From assembly GCA_020524525.2 (NCBI GenBank), contig CP129018.1, positions 2,174,115 through 2,238,114 of the forward strand: a stretch of 64,000 bases of DNA, given 5' to 3'. The notes beneath the pieces were generated by a model. That model was not told the DNA's origin, did not search any database, and was given only the letters and a program-made list of their open reading frames with translations. The translations under genes and the position numbers were made by a program. Source of the stretch: Bacillus tianshenii (GTDB lineage Bacteria; Bacillota; Bacilli; Bacillales; Bacillaceae_N). Shown here one piece after another: positions 1 to 8,131 of this stretch. The number at the start of each line of letters is the position of its first letter. Position 1 is the first letter of the stretch.

Positions 1-1122
1 GTAATTATCTTCATAATTCATTAAAATCGACTTAAAGTTCGCTTGAAGGGCTTCCATTACCCTTTTTGGCTTCATATAAGTCGTTACAATTCTTCTTAAG
101 TTCGAATGAATCGCCATTGTAATAAGCGCTGCTGGAATTCCATGCCCCATTACATCAATTAAAATAACTCCATACCTTTCTTCATCAATTTGATACCAGC
201 TGTACAGATCACCCGACACTTCTGAACTTGAAAAATAAACCCCATGGATCAAAATTTTTTCATTCTCAATCGGAAGAGGCAATACACTTGTTTGAATAGT
301 ACTTGCCAGCTGTAATTCTTCTTGATGCTTCTGTTCTAAACGTTTTCGTTCACTAATGTCACCGCGAATACTAACATATTGATAGGGCTTATTTGTATTT
401 CCATCAATAAAAGGAACGATGACGGTCTGAACCCAATAGAATGATCCATCCTTTGCTCGGTTACAAATTTCACCCGTCCAGCTCTGACCACTAGTGATCG
501 TTTCCCACATTTCTTTGAAAAAAGTCTTTGGATGGTAGCCAGATTTAATAATTCGATGAGTAGCACCAATTAGTTCTTCCTCTTTATATTTCGATAACTC
601 TATGAACTTGTCGTTTACATATGTAATAACTCCCTGAGCATTCGCTATGGACACAATCGCATGCTGTCCAAGGGCATATAAGATATTATTAAGTTGGCTA
701 TCGGCTTCCTTTGCTTTTTCTGCTTCGAGCATTCTTGTTTTATATTCATGATGTAATTTTAATGCTGATTTCACTTGAGCAAGCAAGTCGATCCGTTTAA
801 TTGGCTTTGTAAGATAAGAAAAGCACCCTGCTTCAAAGGCTGCTTCTAACTTTTTTTCATCATGAAAGGCAGTAATCATAACAACTGGAATATGTCCATA
901 CTCTTTACTTTCCTTTAGCGTTTTACAAAATTCAATTCCATCTACCTCAGGCATTTGAATATCAAGCAGAATGAGCTCAATTGTGTCGCATGAAACCTGC
1001 AAAACCTCTAACCCTTCAACTATAGAAGAAGCGGTGAATACGTCTTCATAGCCATATGCTTTTAGCATTTTCTTAATGAGCAGTAAATTCGTCTTATGAT
1101 CGTCAATGGCTAATATCCCCAT
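1..1122 (-). CDS. Receiver-PAS-PP2C (SpoIIE-type) phosphatase, 3' end cut by window edge
   Basis: The 374 visible codons read in one open frame to base 1, so the C-terminus is missing. Residues 1-120 form a CheY-like receiver: paired acidic residues DD at 7-8, the phospho-acceptor D54 in LILLDIQMP, and the conserved lysine in the LTKPIK motif. A PAS domain follows (about 150-260, ending in the PAC-type run YVSIRGDISERKRLE). The rest is a PP2C/SpoIIE phosphatase with metal-binding motifs SGDLYSW and IDVMGHGIPAAL. Proteins with this layout act like RsbU/RsbP, dephosphorylating an anti-anti-sigma factor in general stress or related partner-switching pathways. No rsbV/rsbW gene is visible here. 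Start ATG at 1122 has an AGGGGG ribosome site. Confidence 0.85.
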   Translation of the reverse strand, partial: MGILAIDDHKTNLLLIKKMLKAYGYEDVFTASSIVEGLEVLQVSCDTIELILLDIQMPEVDGIEFCKTLKESKEYGHIPVVMITAFHDEKKLEAAFEAGCFSYLTKPIKRIDLLAQVKSALKLHHEYKTRMLEAEKAKEADSQLNNILYALGQHAIVSIANAQGVITYVNDKFIELSKYKEEELIGATHRIIKSGYHPKTFFKEMWETITSGQSWTGEICNRAKDGSFYWVQTVIVPFIDGNTNKPYQYVSIRGDISERKRLEQKHQEELQLASTIQTSVLPLPIENEKILIHGVYFSSSEVSGDLYSWYQIDEERYGVILIDVMGHGIPAALITMAIHSNLRRIVTTYMKPKRVMEALQANFKSILMNYEDNY

Positions 1123-1182
1123 TCTTATCCCCCTGTATAACTGTCTCTTTCTTCTATTGTAAGCCCTTTTAACAATTTTAGT

Positions 1183-1213
1183 AATAAAAAAGTGCACCTC
1201 GTAGACAAGGTGC
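1183..1213 (-). terminator. Rho-independent terminator of the FAD oxidoreductase gene
   Basis: Six-base stem GCACCT/AGGTGC (1194-1199 with 1208-1213) followed on the minus strand by ACTTTTTTATT. The right arm overlaps the stop codon of the gene at 1213. Confidence 0.6.
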
Positions 1214-2301
1214 TAAGAGTTACGCGAAAAAGGATGTATAATACGACTTGCAACATTGAACCAATTAATTCGGTGATTGACCAATGCCCGTTCAACAAAT
1301 TCTAAGCGAAATGCCTTTGTTAGAAGGTCAAGCTGATCATTACTTAACTGCTCAATTGCCCTGCGCAATGTAAGAGAATCATGATAGTTTTGAAATAACC
1401 CTTTTGTTAACTCTTCATACTTACCAAGCCCGCATAGATCGTGTGCAGCGTATATTCCTGAAATAATTGATGGCAGCTGTCCAAAACCTTGAAACGGGGT
1501 CATCACACCTAGACAATTACCTGTAAAGAAGGTATTACCAATTCTTGGATAACGCGCCTTTCCGATTACGAAATTATTTAATGAAAATGTCTCTGTTATG
1601 TGCAGATTTTGCCCCAACTTCTTACATGCCTCATCGTAGAATCGCTTCCACAACTCCTCTTTCTGTACACCTTCGTTTTCAGGATATTGCGGATAAGCAA
1701 TGATCAAACTTCCTTCTGTTTGACAATGCGGAAGGAAGTAAGACACTCCTTTTGGTGCATAATGATGATTATGCCAAGTATGTATATCTGTAACTTCGAA
1801 GTTTCCCTTTACTAACGCTCCTTTAAAAGAAACCTTTACTGCTGTATCAAATGACTGTAGCATCTGTGTATAGCTAGGGTCACCGGTTGCTAGCACAATA
1901 TGCGTGTACTCCTTAGCAATATCGTCATAGCTCACATCTTCATTAAAATAAATCTTCGTATGCAACTGTGCTTCAAGCTGCTTTTCATAGGAATGAGGAT
2001 GTTTGCCCCGCATATTAATCGACCCTAAATGCCCTTCAAAACAAGCTGACTCATTAGGCGAATAAACATACATCTTACGAATATTACTGCTTGGCTTCAA
2101 ATGTATATCATGTTCTTCTGAGAAATATTTCACGCCATCATCTATCGGAATATGCAGCATTGAAGACATCGTTTCTGCTACAACAAACCTATCACCAACC
2201 ATCCCACGTTTTTCAAATATATCTACAAAATACCCATGCTTCTCCAAGGTGATTGCACATGCAAGTCCTGACAATCCTGCTCCAATAATCGCAATTTTCA
2301 T
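1213..2301 (-). CDS. FAD/NAD(P)-dependent oxidoreductase
   Basis: The 362-residue protein opens with a Rossmann dinucleotide-binding motif (IIGAGLSGLACAITLEKHG, residues 4-22) ended by an acidic residue in DIFEK, which is the usual FAD-binding start of flavin monooxygenase/amine-oxidase-type enzymes. A second nucleotide-binding segment, THIVLATGDPSY, lies near residue 135. The middle and C-terminal parts do not match a family I can name, and the substrate is unknown. It sits alone between a phosphatase gene and a membrane protein gene and has its own terminator. The ATG at 2301 is preceded by GGAGTGGG. Confidence 0.75.
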   Translation of the reverse strand: MKIAIIGAGLSGLACAITLEKHGYFVDIFEKRGMVGDRFVVAETMSSMLHIPIDDGVKYFSEEHDIHLKPSSNIRKMYVYSPNESACFEGHLGSINMRGKHPHSYEKQLEAQLHTKIYFNEDVSYDDIAKEYTHIVLATGDPSYTQMLQSFDTAVKVSFKGALVKGNFEVTDIHTWHNHHYAPKGVSYFLPHCQTEGSLIIAYPQYPENEGVQKEELWKRFYDEACKKLGQNLHITETFSLNNFVIGKARYPRIGNTFFTGNCLGVMTPFQGFGQLPSIISGIYAAHDLCGLGKYEELTKGLFQNYHDSLTLRRAIEQLSNDQLDLLTKAFRLEFVERALVNHRINWFNVASRIIHPFSRNS

Positions 2302-2430
2302 CGTCCCACTCCATCCATTTCCTGTTAGGAATAGGTTTTGATAAAAATGAGTTCAATATTCAGTAGTATGTGTCGAATATTGCCAAGGAAATAATCCTTT
2401 ACAAACAGAAGAACAGATTCTAGTCGTTTC

Positions 2431-3120
2431 CTATTCTATCTCACCAATCTCACGCTCCAAAATTTGTCCGCTGTCTGGGTGAACCCAGAAAATTCTCTTT
2501 ACATTGTCATGAAATCCGTAGAAAAAATAATAGTCTTGCCGGTAATTTATTTTCACTTCCTCATAGTCATCTATCTCTATACCTTCTATATGCTCAAGCA
2601 TTTGCCGTGCTTCCACATAGCTATAAATAGGTTTGAAAAAGAGAAATAGAATAGGCAAGATACTCAAGCCTACCAGCAAGCTTTTAATAAATTTCCTCAT
2701 TGTTCGTGTCCGAAACTTTAATGCCCTTTCCCGCAAAACCAATGCCGAAACCGCTGTTATGATAAGTATCGCAAAAATATATTCCACCTGGATTGTTGGA
2801 TAGGAACTAAGTAAAAAACAGAAAAAAATAAATTCGAGAACCGCGATAATACTAATTGTAAGTAATACTACCGAATAGGTCTTAATAATAATTTTCCGCT
2901 TATAATAATTTCCCCATTCTTCTCGCTGTTTTTTTAACCTATTTAAAGCTTCAAAACCATTAAGAATAAGAACGAAAATAAGCCCAAGTAGAATTGATAA
3001 CCCGATATAATTAACTGTATCTTCCTTCAACATCATACCTAAAGGATTTTGAATAATAAGCACACCAATTCCTCCAAGCAGAATGATGAACGATTGAATG
3101 ATGTTTCGCTTGTTCGTCAT
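2431..3120 (-). CDS. Membrane protein with C-terminal PepSY-like segment (fused paralog)
   Basis: This 229-residue protein has about five hydrophobic segments: two in the first 60 residues, two around 80-130 and one around 150-165. A soluble C-terminal tail follows that begins KPIYSYVEARQ and ends WVHPDSGQIL, resembling the end of a PepSY-type domain. The protein is a paralog of the two-gene set 4079-4297 plus 3628-4077: its residues 1-65 match the former and residues 75-229 the latter, with SSYPT, a charged RxRTxR loop, KPxYSY and HPxSG shared. Function unknown; a sensor or peptidase-inhibitor role would be speculation. The ATG at 3120 follows GGAGTGG. Confidence 0.75.
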   Translation of the reverse strand: MTNKRNIIQSFIILLGGIGVLIIQNPLGMMLKEDTVNYIGLSILLGLIFVLILNGFEALNRLKKQREEWGNYYKRKIIIKTYSVVLLTISIIAVLEFIFFCFLLSSYPTIQVEYIFAILIITAVSALVLRERALKFRTRTMRKFIKSLLVGLSILPILFLFFKPIYSYVEARQMLEHIEGIEIDDYEEVKINYRQDYYFFYGFHDNVKRIFWVHPDSGQILEREIGEIE

Positions 3121-3211
3121 ACTACCACTCCAAAATATTTATTTAAGAAATTCAGCCTAATAATAATGACTAAGGTTGGAAGTATAACATAATTATCCCT
3201 GCAATCAAAAC

Positions 3212-3241
3212 GACAAAAGCTCCAGTCTTTATCAACTGGAG
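3212..3241 (-). terminator. Probable terminator after the 72-residue membrane protein gene
   Basis: Stem CTCCAGT/ACTGGAG (3220-3226 with 3235-3241), followed on the minus strand by CTTTTGTCGTTTTG. The T-run is interrupted, so efficiency is uncertain. Confidence 0.55.
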
Positions 3242-3285
3242 TTCTAAAAAGTATACCTCATAAAACATTATTCCAAAGTTATTTT

Positions 3286-3504
3286 CTAGTCATCATCTGG
3301 GTTTGGCTTGTCCCTATCGTCAGTTGTAGAAGCACTTTCTCCGCGGTCCGAACACCTTTCGTTATGTATGCGCCGCTGCTTAATAATAATAGCAAGCACG
3401 GCTCCCACTAGACCAAGAATCATTCCAATATCACTATTGTAATATAGTGACAAAAGAATCAAGATGGTTGATGGGATGACAATAATCATTTGTAATGTTC
3501 TCAT
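3286..3504 (-). CDS. Small membrane protein, 72 residues
   Basis: Two hydrophobic stretches (residues 5-18 and 24-41) are followed by a polar, charged tail rich in Arg and Asp. A clear GAGGAG ribosome site lies before the ATG at 3504. It lies between the two members of a membrane protein paralog family (2431-3120 and 3628-4297), reads in the same direction, and is followed by a hairpin terminator. No family recognised. The short length and low sequence complexity mean its identity is uncertain, but the ribosome site supports translation. Confidence 0.6.
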   Translation of the reverse strand: MRTLQMIIVIPSTILILLSLYYNSDIGMILGLVGAVLAIIIKQRRIHNERCSDRGESASTTDDRDKPNPDDD

Positions 3505-3627
3505 CTAATCTCCTCATTGCTTCTATTCAATTTGTTGGTGACATCTCATTCTTTTTTAAATTTAATTTCACTATTTCCATTCACAAAATAACCTTAACAT
3601 ATTATCCCATAAAGTTCTAATTTTCTA

Positions 3628-4077
3628 CTAATCTTTCTTTATAATTTCACCACTGTTTGGATGAATTAAAAAGGTTCCCTTCCCATCACTATTTTTCACT
3701 TGATAATAATAATGACTATCACTGTAGTTTGTTTTAACGTTAAAGTCAATAATGTTAACTGATTCAGTGCGCGCAAGAATGTGTTTCGCTTGCTCATAGC
3801 TGTAGGTAGGCTTTATTGATAAAAAAATAACCGGTAAAATGAGTATAATAAAAAAAACACCAATTACATTATATTTAATCGTCCGACGTCGTAACCTTTC
3901 TGCTTGCTGCCAAATAATAAGGTTCAAAATGATTACTATGTTAAGTGGTATGATGTATAAGGAAATACTCATCGTCGGATAAGAACTAGCATATATGAAT
4001 AAACCAATCATCTCGAATACAGCAGTAAGGCTTAGTACCAATAAAATTTTCGGAAGCCTTAATCGCATTGAGTCCAT
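3628..4077 (-). CDS. Membrane protein with C-terminal PepSY-like segment (split paralog, downstream part)
   Basis: The 149-residue protein has three hydrophobic segments (about 8-30, 36-54 and 69-88) and a soluble tail starting KPTYSYEQAKH and ending LIHPNSGEIIKK. It aligns with residues 75-229 of the protein at 2431-3120. The stop codon of the upstream gene (4079) is one base from this ATG (4077), and an AGGTGA ribosome site lies inside the end of that gene, so translation is probably coupled. Together with the upstream gene it reproduces the fused paralog as two chains. Function unknown. Confidence 0.75.
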   Translation of the reverse strand: MDSMRLRLPKILLVLSLTAVFEMIGLFIYASSYPTMSISLYIIPLNIVIILNLIIWQQAERLRRRTIKYNVIGVFFIILILPVIFLSIKPTYSYEQAKHILARTESVNIIDFNVKTNYSDSHYYYQVKNSDGKGTFLIHPNSGEIIKKD

Positions 4078-4078
4078 A

Positions 4079-4297
4079 TTAGCTCACCTGCCGTTCTGAT
4101 TTTTGTTGTAACAACTCTTGCAAAGTATGAGCTATTTCCCACAGCAACCCCATAATTACTCCCAACAATACGGAAACACCATTAAAAGAATCTGTATCAG
4201 CTCCAATAACTGTGTCAAACGCTTGATTAATGACCAAACCTGTAAAGGCACCGCCAAATATCATTAAATAAATCGAACCATTTCGTATATTTTTCAC
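4079..4297 (-). CDS. Small membrane protein (split paralog, upstream part)
   Basis: Two hydrophobic segments separated by an acidic loop, ending in a charged Gln/Lys tail. This matches the first 65 residues of the fused protein at 2431-3120 (RNxxxxxIxxxGG near the start, then GxSxLLGxIxxL). I chose the GTG at 4297 because GGAGGG lies seven bases upstream and because it gives the same length as the paralog. A longer reading from the ATG at 4348 would add 17 polar residues without a good ribosome site. Function unknown. Confidence 0.65.
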   Translation of the reverse strand: MKNIRNGSIYLMIFGGAFTGLVINQAFDTVIGADTDSFNGVSVLLGVIMGLLWEIAHTLQELLQQKSERQVS

Positions 4298-4348
4298 CCT
4301 ACTACCCTCCGCTTCAAATTCATACCCCTTGCACTCAGTTAACTCCAT

Positions 4349-4760
4349 TTATGGAGCAAATGGATAAAACATAAACGCAACAAAGAACAAGGAAGCGACT
4401 ACACCAACCCCATAAACCAAAGTAAACAAAATACCGAGTACAATCAGCGACCATCTTGTGCTCCCCTCTACTTCATAAGCTTTCTTAAAAATACGGAAAT
4501 CAATAAGCACGACTAAGGTAATCATTAAGGTAATATAAAACGGAACAACCCAATCACCAAGCTCGATTGAACCGCCGCTTGAAAGCCATTCTCCTTTGTC
4601 TTTGAAGAACCCTGTCTTCGTCTTAATATATAATTCACCTGCTAGAAAGATAGCAATCATTCCGCCATATATACTGCCAAACCATAGCTTAACTTTCTTC
4701 GAAGCTCCTATTAAAAGGGCAGCTACAACCCCCCGCATAAAGCAGTGCGGCAATTTCCAT
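4349..4760 (-). CDS. Small membrane protein gene, frameshifted in a six-G tract
   Basis: The only strong ribosome site (AGGAGGA, then ATG at 4758-4760) starts a frame beginning MEIAALLYAG that stops soon after a run of six G (plus-strand C at 4729-4734). The remaining about 120 codons are open in the next frame, from 4735 to the stop at 4349. With five G in the run the two parts would join into one protein whose first 20 residues form a good membrane segment. The downstream frame holds three or four further hydrophobic segments (including FYITLMITLVVLIDF and LVYGVGVVASLFFVAF). Either a sequencing error, a recent mutation or a phase-variable switch. The protein family was not recognised. It heads the small operon that contains 4079-4297 and 3628-4077. 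Confidence 0.6.
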
Positions 4761-4803
4761 ATATGCTCCTCCTAAGTCTTTTTTTTGCAAGTTAACCCAA
4801 CAC

Positions 4804-4838
4804 AAAAAAACCATTCCCTAAAGATAACGAATGGGAAT
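4804..4838 (-). terminator. Terminator-like hairpin between the GGDEF gene and the small membrane protein operon
   Basis: On the minus strand ATTCCC (4833-4838) can pair with GGGAAT (4813-4818), followed by GGTTTTTTT. An alternative pairing uses GAATGG/CCATTC over the same bases. It follows the GGDEF terminator at 4929-4962, so it is either a second terminator or a leader element of the next operon. Confidence 0.5.
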
Positions 4839-4928
4839 AGTAAATTGTTTCAAATTTAGCATAATTCTTCTTTTGAAATAGTGAAAATAGTTCAATTATC
4901 CTCCATATCTCTCAAAATTAGTATTTTA

Positions 4929-4962
4929 CAAAAAACAAAAAGCTGCCACTTAGACAGCTTTT
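4929..4962 (-). terminator. Terminator of the GGDEF gene
   Basis: Eight-base stem AAAAGCTG/CAGCTTTT (4955-4962 with 4938-4945 on the minus strand), then TTTTGTTTTTTG. It lies six bases after the stop codon. Confidence 0.75.
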
Positions 4963-4968
4963 CCAATG

Positions 4969-6684
4969 TTATTCTTCTGGAATATCTTTATAATGGACGT
5001 AACAATTCTTGCCTTTATCTTTCGCATGATAAAGTGCTTCATCTGCATGTTTCATAAGTGATTCAATGTCTTGGCCATCTGCTGGATAAGCAGAAATACC
5101 GATGCTGAATGAAGAATCGATTTTATTTCCTTTAATATGAAACGGCTTTGATAGGTGAGCTAAAATTCGCTTGGCTGCTTCATCCGCTTCAGCTGGTGCA
5201 GAAAGTCGAGAAAGCAGAACGGCAAATTCATCCCCACCTAGCCTTGAAATCGTATCTTCTTCACGGATTACAGCTTGAAGTCTAGCTGCTACCTCCTCTA
5301 AGAAGTCATCACCGACATCATGGCCGAATGTATCATTAACCTTCTTAAATTCATCGCCATCCAAATAAAGAACCGCGAAACTATATTGATGGCGCTGAGC
5401 ACTAGAAAACACTTTAGTAATGCTATTATAAAACAAACGTCGATTTGGCAGACCTGTCAGCTCATCAAAGAAAGCCATGCTATTCAGTTCTTTCTCATAT
5501 TGAACCTGCTGCGTAATTTCCCTCGACACAAGAATGACATGAATCAAATTGTGTTTCTCATCACTAACAGGGTTTCCCTTTACCTCGTACCAAATCCATT
5601 CTTCATTATTTGTTCTCTTGCGGACCCGACATGTGAACGGCTGCTTCGTCATAATCGATTCATAGAAAAAGGCATTCAGCTTTTCCCTTTCCTCAGGATG
5701 GACGAGATTGCAAAGTGGTTGCTCCAACAGTTGATTCGGTTCATAACCGAGCAAATGACTATGTGAAGGAGAAGCATACGTGATTCGTCCATCTGTGCGG
5801 TGAACAGTAATCAAATCCTGTGAATGATCCGCAATTAACCGATAGCGTTCCTCACTTTCCTTCAATGCTTGTAATGCTTTATTCATCTCTGTCCGGTCTT
5901 GCCCGATACAGTACACACCAATTACCTTTTCATTGATGAAAATCGGTACATTATTAATTAATAACTGTCTTTCTACTCCATCTTTGCGAGTAATACGAGC
6001 TTCATAGGAAGATGACTGTCCTTCTAGCGCCTCATAAAAACGAGTACGGACGAGATCCATATCATCTGGTGTAATAAGTTGTAAAAAAGGCTTATCCGTT
6101 AGCTGCTCCTTCATACAGCCAATAAGTGTTTCGCAAGATGAATTCGTTTTCAATATATTCCCTTTTAAATCAAGTGAAAAAATTGCATCTGGACTATATT
6201 GAAAGAGTGATTGATAACGAGACTTACTTTCTTCTAAACGTCTTTCTGTCTCAATTCGCTGCTGATTGTCGCGAATAAACGAACTGATTGCCACTACCTC
6301 ACCTTCAGAACTTCGAATAGGAGATAATGTAATCGAAACATGAACCTTCTCATTATTTCGGTTTGTTCTTGTCGTTTCATACGAGCGGATTGTTTCACCG
6401 TTTCGAACTCTTACAATAAGATCATTAATTTCATTTTCATACTCTTCCTCTGTAAAAGGAAGTCGCTTATCTATCAGTTCTTCAAGTTCCCACCCATATA
6501 ATTCCTCAAATGCTGGATTAACCTGCTTTACAATGCCATCTGTACTAAGGATTGCGATTGCATCAGCTGAATGGGTTAACAATGAGCTAAGAATCTCATA
6601 GGTTTCCTCTAAATCACTACTCTTTTTATCAAACAACGGATATATTTTTTTTACATTATTCAGAACTTCTTTGAATCGATCCAT
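4969..6684 (-). CDS. Diguanylate cyclase with three PAS domains
   Basis: Cytoplasmic 571-residue signalling protein without membrane segments. Three PAS/PAC modules lie at about residues 28-150, 150-270 and 275-395. A GGDEF domain occupies about 400-565, with the intact catalytic motif GGDEF in SRLGGDEFAVLL. Five residues before it lies REED, which fits the RxxD inhibitory site that binds product c-di-GMP. The expected activity is synthesis of c-di-GMP from two GTP, tuned by a PAS-bound ligand or redox cofactor and by product inhibition. There is no EAL domain. Single-gene unit with its own terminator. Start ATG at 6684 follows a GGGAGAAG ribosome site. Confidence 0.9.
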   Translation of the reverse strand: MDRFKEVLNNVKKIYPLFDKKSSDLEETYEILSSLLTHSADAIAILSTDGIVKQVNPAFEELYGWELEELIDKRLPFTEEEYENEINDLIVRVRNGETIRSYETTRTNRNNEKVHVSITLSPIRSSEGEVVAISSFIRDNQQRIETERRLEESKSRYQSLFQYSPDAIFSLDLKGNILKTNSSCETLIGCMKEQLTDKPFLQLITPDDMDLVRTRFYEALEGQSSSYEARITRKDGVERQLLINNVPIFINEKVIGVYCIGQDRTEMNKALQALKESEERYRLIADHSQDLITVHRTDGRITYASPSHSHLLGYEPNQLLEQPLCNLVHPEEREKLNAFFYESIMTKQPFTCRVRKRTNNEEWIWYEVKGNPVSDEKHNLIHVILVSREITQQVQYEKELNSMAFFDELTGLPNRRLFYNSITKVFSSAQRHQYSFAVLYLDGDEFKKVNDTFGHDVGDDFLEEVAARLQAVIREEDTISRLGGDEFAVLLSRLSAPAEADEAAKRILAHLSKPFHIKGNKIDSSFSIGISAYPADGQDIESLMKHADEALYHAKDKGKNCYVHYKDIPEE

Positions 6685-6894
6685 ATCGTTCTTCTCCCTT
6701 ATTAATAAAATTCAGTATAGTAGCAAAAACTGAATTACAATTCATAATTTATCCATCATTTTTTTATCATATCATGAATAATGGACAGAGGAGAACTAAT
6801 TCACTATAGTTTTATTTATATTAAACACCGTTTCAGAACATATTACTTCTTATTCATGAGATCTTTTGTAAAATATATGAATGGAGGTATGATG

Positions 6895-7767
6895 ATGAAG
6901 AGCATTTATAGAAGTGAAAAAGGAAAAGAAACGATCCATGCGCATTATAGAACTTATCTCGATTCTTTTCCATTTGAGGTAGAACGAATATATGTAGAGA
7001 CAAGCTTCGGAAAAACCCATATGCTTGTGACTGGACCTCAAAATGGTAAGCCGTTGTTTATTCTTCAGGGGGGGAATTGTATTAACCCAATGACCTTATC
7101 TTGGTTTTTGCCGCTTATAGAGCAGTATAGGATTTATGCCCCAGACACGATTGGTCACCCTGGGTTCAGTGCTGAAGCTCGCATTTCAGCAAAGGACAAC
7201 AGTTTTGCTCAATGGCTGATAGAAATGATGGATTATCTTAATATTGAAAGCAGTGCATTTATTGGTCCTTCTTATGGCGGAGGCATCATTTTTCGGTTGG
7301 CTGCATACATGCCGAATAAAATTGATTGTGCTGTTCTCGTTTCACCTGCAGGCATCCAATTAGGCTCAAAACGGGAAATGATTAAAAAAATTCTCATTCC
7401 ATTACTATTGTTTAAGGCAACCTCATCCGAAAACTACCTCACTACCATTACAAATATTATGTCAGCAAACAGTATGCAAGATATCGATAAGCAAATTATC
7501 GGGGAGATCTTTCAAACATTGAAGCTGGAACAGGAAATGCCTAAATTAACGGAAAAGAAAGAACTTATTCACTATAACGCTCCTACGCTAATCATTGCTG
7601 GGGAAGATGATATCTTTTTTCCACAGGAGCGATTATACAAAAAAGCGAAAGACATCATTCCGAACTTAACTGCCTTTAAAACATTAAAAATGGGCCATTT
7701 CCCATCACAAGAACATACCCTTTGTATCAACAACGAGATTAGACCATTTTTAAATAACTATTATTAA
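6895..7767 (+). CDS. Alpha/beta hydrolase
   Basis: The 290-residue enzyme has the nucleophile elbow GPSYGGG (Ser near residue 126), the acid in IIAGEDDIFFP, and the late histidine in LKMGHFPSQEH. These form a complete Ser-Asp-His triad of the alpha/beta hydrolase fold. The oxyanion region is LFILQGGN. The cap between the nucleophile and the acid is about 70 residues. Substrate unknown: an esterase, lipase or hydrolase of a small ester are all possible. I chose the third of three adjacent ATG codons (6889, 6892, 6895) because it lies seven bases after GGAGG; a longer reading from 6781 lacks a ribosome site. It shares a bidirectional terminator with rpmG. Confidence 0.8.
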   Translation: MKSIYRSEKGKETIHAHYRTYLDSFPFEVERIYVETSFGKTHMLVTGPQNGKPLFILQGGNCINPMTLSWFLPLIEQYRIYAPDTIGHPGFSAEARISAKDNSFAQWLIEMMDYLNIESSAFIGPSYGGGIIFRLAAYMPNKIDCAVLVSPAGIQLGSKREMIKKILIPLLLFKATSSENYLTTITNIMSANSMQDIDKQIIGEIFQTLKLEQEMPKLTEKKELIHYNAPTLIIAGEDDIFFPQERLYKKAKDIIPNLTAFKTLKMGHFPSQEHTLCINNEIRPFLNNYY

Positions 7768-7773
7768 CCAAAC

Positions 7774-7818
7774 AAAAAAGACCGCTCTACCTTCTACAAA
7801 GGTGCTGCGGTCTTTCCA
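7774..7818. terminator. Bidirectional terminator between the hydrolase gene and rpmG
   Basis: Nine-base perfect stem AAAGACCGC/GCGGTCTTT (7777-7785 with 7807-7815), flanked by A-rich and T-rich ends that suit both converging genes. Confidence 0.75.
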
Positions 7819-7834
7819 CATTGCGATTAAACGA

Positions 7835-7984
7835 TTACTTCGTTTCTTTATGCAATGTGTGGCGCTTTAAGCGTGGGCAGTATTTTTTAAGTTCAATACG
7901 CTCTGGGTTTGTACGCTTGTTCTTCGTCGTGATGTAGTTACGATCGCCAGTTTCTGTACAAGCAAGTGTAATATTAACACGCAT
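7835..7984 (-). CDS. rpmG: 50S ribosomal protein L33, zinc-free type
   Basis: The 49-residue protein matches L33 throughout ([20 protein letters not shown] and the final HTLHKETK). The zinc ribbon of the family needs two CxxC pairs. Here they read CTET and CPRL, so only one cysteine of each pair remains and zinc binding is unlikely. Such C-minus paralogs usually coexist with a zinc-binding copy elsewhere, and are used when zinc is scarce. The ATG at 7984 has GGAGGG upstream, and a good sigma-A promoter lies 90 bases upstream. No Zur operator was seen here. Confidence 0.95.
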   Translation of the reverse strand: MRVNITLACTETGDRNYITTKNKRTNPERIELKKYCPRLKRHTLHKETK

Positions 7985-8076
7985 GTCTATATCCCTCCAT
8001 CAAACAATAATTTCAATTAATATCGCATAACGCTCCATGATCGTGAAGGCCTAAGCTCATACAATCACACCTTAAT

Positions 8077-8105
8077 ATCATAGCAAAACGTGACGTGACA
8101 ATCAA
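8077..8105 (-). promoter_or_regulatory. Sigma-A promoter of rpmG
   Basis: On the minus strand TTGATT (8100-8105), a 17-base spacer, then TATGAT (8077-8082). It lies about 90 bases upstream of the rpmG start codon and just after the gene ending at 8132. Confidence 0.65.
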
Positions 8106-8131
8106 GCATATGTTTTTTGGAGGGAGAACTT

